Source: Brevipalpus yothersi (taxonomy: Eukaryota; Arthropoda; Arachnida; Trombidiformes; Tenuipalpidae). From it: a stretch of DNA of 64,000 nucleotides. Location of the stretch: positions 215,891 to 279,890 of the forward strand of contig QZCP01000048.1 in assembly GCA_003956705.1 (NCBI GenBank). Direction: 5' to 3'. Below are positions 54,478 through 64,000 of this stretch, piece after piece; positions within the stretch are counted from its first letter, which is position 1, and each line of letters begins with the position of its first letter. Made by a program: the position numbers and the translations under genes. The notes under the pieces are model-generated. The model saw only the letters and a program-made list of their open reading frames with translations, made no database searches and was not told where the DNA came from.

Positions 54478-56573
54478 TTCACAAAATCAAATCACGTAAC
54501 AAGTTCTTCTTAATCATTTGCTAATTTACGGCCATTGACGGCTTTGAGCTGATTGCATATACAACACCTTTTCGCTGATTTACTTGTTATTATTGCTTGA
54601 GCTGAAAAACTTTTCTAGGCTCGGCTTCTCTAATCATGTGAATTCAAATCAATGTTACATCGTTTGGACTGAAGTTCTGATATGGAGAGAGCAGAAAAGT
54701 AATCGAAGGTAGAAAAGTATTCCAGGTTATCACTCACTAACCATATCTCTTGGCTAGTTCCTCATGCCTTAGCTATCTGCTGTTACTGACCCTTGCCCAG
54801 AGGCTCTTCAACATGTGTGTGTGTAAGAATCATGTTGAAATAATGTGAAGAGCATCTATTCTAAAATGATTTTTCGCTCACTTTAGCTTTTATCAACAAC
54901 AATTTTACTCTTCTTCTTGCAACTTTTTTTTCTATCTTCCTTTTTTCACTTAAATTACTTTCTTCTCTCTCTCTCTCCACCTTGCAAATACTCCATCCTC
55001 ATCAGAGTAAAAGAGAGAGAAAGATCAACATCCTTGTCTTCTCTTTCTTTCTCTCTGATGAGAGAATATTCGTTTATGTGTGTAATATGTTTGCGAAAAA
55101 ATTTTCATTATCTGTTGAAACTTGTTTTTTGTTGTTTCTCGGTGAAACAGGGAACATTTGAGTGATTCTCATCAGTATTCAAATTGGAGCGAGAAGATAT
55201 TGATAATGAGTAGTAGAAGAAGAAGAAGAGGAAGAAAATGGTGATGCTGGAGAGAAAAGAGGATAAGAGATGGCAAATGGGATGTACCATCTCTATACAT
55301 GATGGTGTGTGGTGAGAGAGAGAGAGGATGTGAGTGAGATGATTTCATTAGTGATGGAGAAAGATGTGCTCAAGATGTTGGAACAATTAGGGCTCATCAA
55401 ATTGATTTTATGAGATCGCTGTTTGGTGTGTGTACAGGACCATACTTGCACATAAGTCAGTGAGAAGAGTATTGAAAATTTTTGGCTTGTATCATTAAAA
55501 AGCATCAGTCTAAATGAACAGAGATTTTGTGGATAGAAAAATGAATGGAATAAGAATAAGTGATGTGGATATGTGTTCAAGTGAGAAGAATGATGAGTGA
55601 AAATGATGAAGAAGATGGATAGGCCCTTTAGTCCAATGGACAAATGTGTTTGTGAGAAAAAGAGAGAGAGCAAATTTTTCCATGTTCTAAATTTATCTTC
55701 AACTACAACATCTTCTCCATGTATTTTCTTCACTCCTTTATGGATGGAATGAGAAAGATAGATGAAAATAAGCATGAAGAGAGAGGATTTTCAAAGAGGA
55801 TGCTTATAAGTGTGTGTTCTCACTGTGTCTCTGTGTTGTCCACAAGATTAGCGAGACAAAATGAGAGAAGAGAAGAGAAGAGAGAGGAGAAAGAGAGCTT
55901 AGAAAAACGAGACAGAGTACAAATCTAACTTACAATGTAATACACTAACTCAATTAAGAATCAACAAACCGAGTCAAACAGTGTGATCAACAACTTGAAC
56001 GTCAATCACGAAGAAACAAGCATTTGGAAAACAAGAAGAAGATGGAATAGGAGGAGAGAGAGAGAGAAAGAGAGAAAGAAAGAGGATGAGGAATAAAGCG
56101 CTTGGAGAAGATGGAGATAAAAGATGGTGAAGAAGAAGTGGGGTTAAGAGAGAGGCCAATTGGAGGTGGTGATGAAGAGAGATTTGTTTGCAAGACAAAT
56201 GAGAGAGCAAGTGAATCCAGAGCGAAACACGAATTAATCGTAACTTGAATGCAGCTTACATGGTGAAGAGAAGAGAAGAGAGAGAGAAGATGACTGAATG
56301 AACTTGTAATACTAAATGACTTCTACACACATGCATACCGAAACGAAGAACATCTATTCAGTTCTACCTCCTCTTTCTACTCTACCCTGCTCACATGCTC
56401 CTCTCTGTCTGTCGGCTTACTCAGCATGAATTTGAATTCTCATTAGTTATGATTAATTAAACTCATTTCAAACTACCCTCTCTATGTCCATTAGACTGAT
56501 TCAGTAGCTCACCATATTAGTTCCAGTCTAAAACTATCAAATTTTGTTCAAACCCAATGCTTGAGTTTGCTTC

Positions 56574-56576
<3 letters not shown>

Positions 56577-56620
<44 letters not shown>
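56577..56620. repeat. (CT)n microsatellite
   Basis: About 44 bases of CT. Confidence 0.9.
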
Positions 56621-56623
<3 letters not shown>

Positions 56624-58476
56624 CACATTCAACCATAATTTCATGTGAACAGAGAGATAGAGGACATTCCAGTGGGAATGTCATTGTCAAGCTTGCCTCC
56701 GTCTTTCGGTCGTACGTCCAGCACGTGCTAGAAACATGCAAGCGTGTGCGGCTAGGCCTATGGATTTTATGGCCTGTGTATGGGCCCGGAAGAGGTGAAG
56801 AGGATGTGGAAACAAGAGAAAGAATGAAGCGTGGAGATTTACAATCTTGTTTGTCACTTTGCCCATGTCGGACATCCATTGAGGCCTGATCATACCGTTT
56901 CACACACAGCCCAGCCGCAGCCATACTCTGGTCGGCATGTTGACATGGGTGCGAATAGATTGAAATGATGCGGGAAAGATGCTGAGGATGCGGGAATACT
57001 GGATCATTGGCTGAATGCTGCAACTTGTTGTTCTTACAGAATCACTTATCATCATTGAAAAGTATGGATGACATTGTTGAGAGAGGAGGCAAAATAGAGA
57101 GAGAGAAGACATGGCAGCAACTGGATGTGATCGTTCTATTCTCTATGAAAGTGACTTTGACATAGATATTGGACATGGAAATGGAAAATGCTCCCGGGCA
57201 ATAAGACAAGACACTCATCTAACTCTGCTCTGCATCATGTCCATCCTTATGTCCATTCATTGTTACTGTTGAGGTGATATAGCAGTATGGATAGCTTAAT
57301 ATAAGTGAAGAGGAGGAGAGAGAGAGAGTGGACATGCCAAGTGACATCAGTTTGAGATGGAATGGTTATTGGACTATGGTACATGGACAAAATTAGATTT
57401 TCTTCATCCTCAACTGTGAGAATTTCAACTTATAAGGCTACTGAATCGATGATGACATTAGAATTTAATGTAATGGAAACTTTTGACGGACATTCAATTG
57501 TAAACAGAGACAAAGCTACTCAAGCTATCGGTAAGCATGATTACATTCGACTGGCCATCAATGACGGCAAGTGTGTGTGTATAAGTTTCCAACTTTCTGG
57601 CCAATGTATCATCGACATGATATATAATGTATATAATGTTCAATGTGAAATATTGGCTTATAAAAAGCAATTCAGATTTCTTGACTGTAAAAATTGTCGA
57701 AAATTGAGGCAAGAGTTATGATTAACGGAAATCAGTACGATTTTCAGTTTCCTTCTCCTCTTGAGCCCAAGTTTCGATTCTTTGTCAAAATTTTTCATTT
57801 TGCTACCAAAATGAAACGAATCTCTTTTCTCTCTTTCCTAATGTTCACCAAGTTTCTCCATTAATTCAAGTAATCATATTTCTCTCTCTCACACATTAAT
57901 ATCACGAAAGAGAGAAACTTATTATTATTACTTTCTCTCTACATTTTGGATCCTTATTTGCCTTCCGCCACAACCACAAGAGCAATGCTTGTAATGAGGT
58001 TCAAGTGTTTTGTAGGGATGAAAATCAATTTAAACAAGACTCACTTTCTCTCTCTCTCTCTCGTACATAACCAAATTGAAAATGAGATGAATGCTTATGC
58101 ATTGGAAATGTTAACCATTCGAATATATATATATCTAGGTTCATGATCATCATCATGAGGCAATGTATGGGATGAAGTTGAATATGTATAGCATGATAAA
58201 AGGAAACAGAGAAAAAGATTCTGTGGAAAATTTTAATGTTCACTTGAATCGATTTGAGTCATTGAAGAGTATCGATGATGGTGTGAAAGGAAAGAGCCTG
58301 TAAAGCTATAGTGAAAAGGAAGATGAATTCCTCCATGAAACGGAAACATTTTACACTTGATGAAATTTGAATTATCTCGTCTCTTCGGCATCTTCCTCTC
58401 TCTTCTCACTAAGCATCATCTTCCTTCTCACCTCTATTATCATTCTCATGCCTCCATCTCAAGCCTCAATATCATT

Positions 58477-58481
<5 letters not shown>

Positions 58482-58535
<54 letters not shown>
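58482..58535. repeat. (CT)n microsatellite
   Basis: About 54 bases of CT. Confidence 0.9.
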
Positions 58536-58545
<10 letters not shown>

Positions 58546-59320
58546 CTTCTCTTCTATCCTAGAAGCGAATTGACTTTATTTGTAGATCTAATATTTGGCT
58601 AAGCAGATTTGAGTTCATAGGCACCGTATATCTCGAAATGCCTTTAGGTGGTGTAAACTTGTGGCAAGGGATTTCAGATGGTGGCATAAGGTTCCTCATC
58701 TTTCTCCTCTCTACCATATGATCAACTCAATTTCGTTCAATCTCGTATATGTATATATACACCAGCCGAAAAGTTGGCAAATCAATTAGACGCTATACAG
58801 AGCATCACCACGAAACTATCTGAATTGTGTGAGTGTGTGTGTAAGTTTGAGGATATGCTTTTTCCATACTTATATTTTCAGCTTCCAGCACATATACACA
58901 ATTTCCCCTTCAAAATGATGAAAGTGTGTTGATTGCACAAACATTCACTCACACACATTGTTCGAGCATCATTTGGGGCCAAGAAAATTCATTTTGGTAG
59001 AAAAAAGAGGAACAAATTCCATGATGATTTCCTGACACGTTTTTATTTTGCTTGAGGCTCTTCTTCATCTTCATCTTCATCTTCTTCGTCTTCTTGGTCT
59101 TCTTCATTCTCTCCATCTCATTTTCTATTCCTTTTTTACGCCTTCTTGTATATTCACTTGAATTCGATTATACTCACTCAGTATCTCACATATTTTTTTT
59201 CTCTGTTCACTTTTTCATCAAATAACTTTTATCGAAAGTCCAGAATGTCTTTCCACCACATGATGGTAATACTAGAGGCTTAAAGGTGAACTTTTTTTCA
59301 TGTGTCGATTAGAGAGATGA

Positions 59321-59351
<31 letters not shown>

Positions 59352-59931
59352 TTTCATTCCTTAACTGATGTCAATTAGAATTTTGTGTAATATAAAAAGG
59401 ATGTTCCACAAAATTGAAGAAGAGTAATTTCCAACTTTCATAAGTTTTACTTGTAAGAAATCATGATAAAGATGATTTAGAATAGAGGAAATATTGTCAA
59501 TGGCTCGCAGCGAGAATATAAGTGGCCTCAGCATCCGGACGACGATATTATTTCCTTTGATTAAGACTGAATACTCATTGAATGAGTTGAAAAGTATTCA
59601 CTTTGAGAGAAAGAGAGAAAGAAAACCTGAAGGAATCGGTTCAAAAAATTTCAAAGAGCCATATCATGAGAGGGAGAGAGAAAATTTTGGTATAAGATGC
59701 AGAAAATCTGTGGCCAGTAACATGTCCTAGCCATCCAATTTCAGGCGAATCAAGCAAACAGTGAGAGAGGAAAATGTTTAGCACGGAGCATTAATTTTGT
59801 TAAAGTGCTGTTCACTATCTACCAGTCTTTGATCATGATTAAAAGCCCTAGTATACACTGCTGTCAACAGTAACATGAACGATCTAGTAGGTTGAGGACT
59901 TATGAGTGGAGGCAAGAAGCAAAAAGTTGGG

Positions 59932-59935
<4 letters not shown>

Positions 59936-60007
<72 letters not shown>
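59936..60007. repeat. (GA)n microsatellite
   Basis: About 72 bases of GA. Confidence 0.9.
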
Positions 60008-60011
<4 letters not shown>

Positions 60012-63000
60012 AACTGATTTCATCAGTCTTTAATACTTCACTAATAGCTGAATTTTGTAAAGCAATTCGTCGCTTGTGGTTAGTGATGCTGGTTTAAGGT
60101 GGAAAATGATGATTAACTGTTGCCACAGATTCGCAATCGATATGGTGTCCAAGTATCTTTCTGCCTCTTTCTCTTACTTTCAATGAATTTTTAGGCCGTT
60201 TTATTGCAATAAAGAAAGCATCAGCACCTCTCATTCTCTATCTCAGATTATTAATAGAAAAGATATTTCGTTAACGACATTCATGTGAGATGGAAGCCTC
60301 CAAAAAAGAAACGTTACTTATGAATCTTAAATTTTTTTGCCCAGAAGCAAACAATAAACGATCTTATTGGTGTGAAACTTGAGCGAAAGATAGATAGCAG
60401 AAGATGAGGATGCTGTATGATCAATGTTTGTGTTCATCGCTCACGGTTTCATCCCACATCATCATCACCACGAATCATAATTATTTTTATGGGGTGAAAG
60501 AGCAAGAGAGAGAGAGAAAGAGAGGAAGATTAGAACAAACTGATAGTCTCCAGAGGCAAGGTGGTTTGAAGAAGAGAGAGAGAAGATGACTTCGTGCATT
60601 TTTCCCTCCCACTCCAGCATCCTGCGATTTTTACCATCATTTTACCTCATCTTTTCCACCAACATTACTCTGTCCTCCCTCCCCCTTTTCTCTCTCTCTC
60701 TCTCTCTCTTGCTGTTTCTCTATGTTCATGATGCTGCACGCCACTCATGAACATTTTTTCCGGGTGATAAAAATTTTTTATTTCCTCTCAAAAATTAATT
60801 TCGAGTAATCGTTTAACGATGATAAAGACGAAGGTAGGCCGAAGGAGGCCACAGCTTGTCTTCATCAGAATTTTTTCTCTCCTCTTCTTCTTCATCATTA
60901 TCTATCCTGTTTATCACAGTATGTAGTAGTAGTAATAGTAGTAGATGTTGCAATTAAAAACCATATCTATGTGAAAAATCAGCCCAAAAATCTTTCCCTA
61001 GATTTCATCCTCTTATCTTTTACTAATTCATCTTGTTGAATTGCGTCTTAATGTGAGTGGATACATTTCTCATACGAAAAAAAGAAGAAAACTCATTTCA
61101 ATTTCAAATGCCAAAAGAGAAAGAGACAGAGTTACAAAAAGAGTGGAAAAAATTGTTGTTACAAATATTTGTCAAAAATTTATCTGATTATTGTTATTAT
61201 CATAGTTTATGTGAGTTAAGAGTATAGTTTTGCGTAAAACAATTTGAAATTGATTAAAGTGAATCACTCACACACACACACACACACATTAGTTCATCCT
61301 TACGGATGTAGGAGGATGGATTGGATGACAGAATGAAGTCCACATGTCCACGAATAGTGTCAGCAATTAGAACAAGCATTTACCTCCCACTTATTTAAGC
61401 TTGACTCACAAAATAACATCCATCCATGTATGATGGTGGCCAAAGTGTATCACATCACTAGGATGGATGGATTCAATCCACCCTTGAATAGCGTGAGTGT
61501 GTGTGTATCTCTTTTTCGGATGCCCACCTAAAGTGCTGACCTGTGTTCACTTGATTTTTCATGAACATATTACTTACATGATCCGGATTTTTATTGTCAA
61601 CTTTTTTGCATATGTGTGTGAATGATGATGATCCTTCCCGTGACGATGAAATCTAATTAGAGGCCCAAAATGAGTAAGTAAGTAAGGAAGAGAGATTGAA
61701 AATATCAAGTAGCAAGCTATCTCATTTGTTCAGTTTTTCTTGAAGATGATGTGAATACAGTAATCTAATCAAAGATGTATTAGGTAAACACACCAACACA
61801 CTGTGTAAGTATTTGTTATTATTTTCCATCAAGTAACATCAAAGCGGAGAAATTTTTGCATATACATCAACAATTCAATGGAGAAGAAGAAGAAAAAAAT
61901 AAGATCCTCATTTCTATTCCTTCGCTACCATTCTACGGAAATACCACTGTCCACCGGTCACCATGATGGATGATATCCTCCGGGAATTTTCTTTCTCTCT
62001 CTTCTATTCATGAGCTGTTGGATGAAAATTATCATAATAACTTTGAAATTATCCAACTCTTTTCCTTTCTTGCTCACGAACAACGAATGGCCACAAAATG
62101 AGAGTAAAAGTGTGAATGTCCCTCAAGCGATATCATTATATATATTCATACACTTACAAAGTATCATCACACAGAGGAAGAGAGAAAGAGAGAGAGAGAG
62201 AGAGAAAACAATTTGGATGCTGGAAAAACTTGGAAATTCACTTCTCGTTCTCTTCCTTTGCACCTCAGAGGAAGATAGAAAATGTAGTAAACATTTTGAA
62301 GAGGTAAGCATTTTGGCGGTGCAAAAGATTGGACTCGAATGATGGGTGCGTTGATTTATGATAATTAAGCGGAAGATGTAAATGTCTTTGGGTCCACACA
62401 TGTATACATTCTGATTCGGATCATGCATCCTCTTTCTCTCTCTGATGTCTCTGATGTTCATCATCACAACTTTTTGACGCAACAGATGTGGACTGGACTT
62501 GCCATGGCCTCAAGCTCGATTGACTGGATCGGATTCAGGTCTCATTTCTTTTGACTACTTGATCATCGGTGCTAATAGCTTGCACCTTTAAAATACTTTC
62601 ATCAACAGAGAGAGAAATAAGATGGAGGAAGAGAGAAACTAGTATAAAATATCTAAGCCTTAATGTAGCGCCTATGATGCGTCACCAAGAGCCTCATCAT
62701 GTAATGCTCTCTCTTTCTCTCTCTCTTCCTCGGATCATCCTTATCTTCTCTTGATAGTTGAGCTGATGTATCGAATTTCTTTACCGAAAAAAGAAGATTC
62801 TGATAAGAGGATGGGAAAAGACTGGAAAGAGAATAAGAATGGCCTGAAGCAACTTTGTCCCACTCAACTGCTCGTCAACTAAGCATGAAGATGGTAATCC
62901 ACGAAAAAATTTTACTTCTTCCAAACTTTTGAATCCCGAACTGATGCTGATGAAATAGGATCCAGATGAACATGCCATGAAGATGCTTTTTGATGTTGTT

Positions 63001-63953
63001 GGTTGTGGGAGAAAGAAGAGGGCAAAAAGAAAGAGAAGTGATTCAATGATTTTGTGATGGAAGTGAGAGAGAGACAAAGTGAAATGTTGTGATAATTTAG
63101 TGACAACATGATTTCCATGTACACATGGTGAATATTTTGGCTGGAATTAATACCGCTTGATGTTTGATGAAACGTGAGTGCGGATTAACTATCGGATTAG
63201 AATATAATTATCTGGTCATGTCTCAGGTTTGTTGATAGAGCATGACTAAACAAGGGCCCATTAAAAGTAAACGACTCAAAAGATTAGTGTGTATGAGAAA
63301 AAGTGCGAGAGAGAGAGAAGGGAAAAAAATATAACATGTCTAAATTTCATTTCAAACTATCGGCCATTCTGATGAGATGAACCAAAAATTCGTGCTCCAT
63401 AACTGGAATGCCTTCTCTATCTTCTGATAATCTATCCATTTAATTACATCCAGTGTCTCTCTCTATCTATGACTCTGTCTCTGAGTCAGCATAGAGAGAG
63501 GCCTATTTCCTCTCTCTTCCTCCCTTATACTGATTACACCAATATACATACTGATCGATAGCCGTTTCGGTTGAGAGTAACTGGTCACTGGTTGATGATG
63601 GTCAGTACTGTCGTCAGCAGACATTCAGAAGCATCGGAAGGATGGACACGAAAGGCCATTTCGGTAGGCAGACAAGATTTTCTGCCTCTCTAATGGAAGA
63701 GAGAGAGAGAGGAAGAGAGAGAGAAGCAAGCTCAGTAAAATAAATCAAAGGCCAATCTCTCAATGAGTGAGAAGAGGAAGAGAAAAGATAATGAAAGGAC
63801 TACATAAGTAGTTGACTCAAGTAATGCCCAATCGAGGCCACTCATTTTCATTAGTACAAACCTAGATCATCATCTCTGCGTGAATGTGTGTGTATGTCGT
63901 AATTTTTCCTTTTTTCCTTCTCTTCCACACTTTGTTACTCTCACTTGTCTATC

Positions 63954-63956
<3 letters not shown>

Positions 63957-64000
<44 letters not shown>
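63957..64000. repeat. (CT)n microsatellite at window edge
   Basis: A CT tract running off the end of the window. Confidence 0.9.

Larger units (their letters stand above)
51014..64000. other. 13-kb gene-poor region, probable intron, GA/CT microsatellites
   Basis: No coding exon is supportable. The ORFs in this stretch are Ser/Leu or Arg/Glu translations of CT/GA repeats. The longest tracts are at about 54390-54473, 56577-56620, 58482-58535, 59936-60007 and 63957-64000. Smaller (GT)n, (CAT)n and (CTT)n runs are scattered, for example CTTCAT repeats near 59066-59110 and (CA)n near 61269-61288. If the exon at 50776 is real, all this is its first intron. Confidence 0.5.

Noticed and set aside
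57362..57721. 119-aa ORF in the right-hand gene-poor region
   Set aside because: Open by length only. It has no flanking acceptor/donor pair and no recognisable domain.
1..64000. tRNA, rRNA and CRISPR arrays
   Set aside because: I saw no tRNA B-box-like arms in a cloverleaf context, no rRNA signature and no spaced direct repeats. A tRNAscan or Infernal run would settle this.

Overview
This window is nuclear DNA from an arthropod. A small-genome chelicerate, perhaps an acariform mite, is my best guess. The evidence is AT-rich DNA, short introns (59-90 nt is common), compact genes close together, a Drosophila-type cryptochrome, and very many (GA)n/(CT)n microsatellites. I cannot name the species.

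Host genes, left to right: clathrin heavy chain (minus, 5' part only, 1-1209); a type-1 cryptochrome (minus, 10196-12097) with an apparent one-base frameshift; a single-exon CRAL-TRIO/Sec14-like gene (minus, 13438-14358); DJ-1/PARK7 (minus, 15248-15994); GAK/auxilin (plus, nine exons, 16621-21310); ETF alpha (plus, 22595-23874); an ELOVL fatty-acid elongase with a long low-complexity tail (minus, 33967-35331); an unrecognised two-exon gene (minus, 36825-37639); a free-standing RNase H ORF (minus, 45250-45714); the XPF/ERCC4 repair nuclease (minus, 46917-49805); and a probable first coding exon of a secreted or membrane protein (plus, 50776-51013). The 23.9-34 kb and 51-64 kb stretches show no supportable gene and are dominated by GA/CT repeats.

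The most unusual content is two large, open non-LTR retrotransposons. Element A (minus, 1390-8944, flanked by a 14-bp direct repeat that looks like a target-site duplication) encodes an APE-endonuclease/reverse transcriptase first. A train of small zinc-finger ORFs and one Arg-rich ORF follows. Several junctions are stop/start overlaps: TGATG, ATGTCTGA (twice), ATGAATAG and ATGGCTCTTGA; others are stop codons followed directly by ATG. Short bridging ORFs fill most gaps. Element B (plus, about 38.2-45.2 kb) has four small ORFs, the endonuclease/RT, and a further zinc-finger ORF whose stop codon runs straight into poly(A). Non-LTR elements normally carry one or two ORFs. These look like polycistronic elements that have multiplied and separated nucleic-acid-binding ORFs and may use coupled termination-reinitiation. 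A similar trick is known for one junction of the R1-clade element SART1.

Functionally, clathrin heavy chain and GAK/auxilin act in one process, the clathrin coat cycle, but they are 15 kb apart with unrelated genes between. I would not read their proximity as an operon. All gene models are by eye from splice signals, reading frame and remembered family motifs; no alignment or database search was run.
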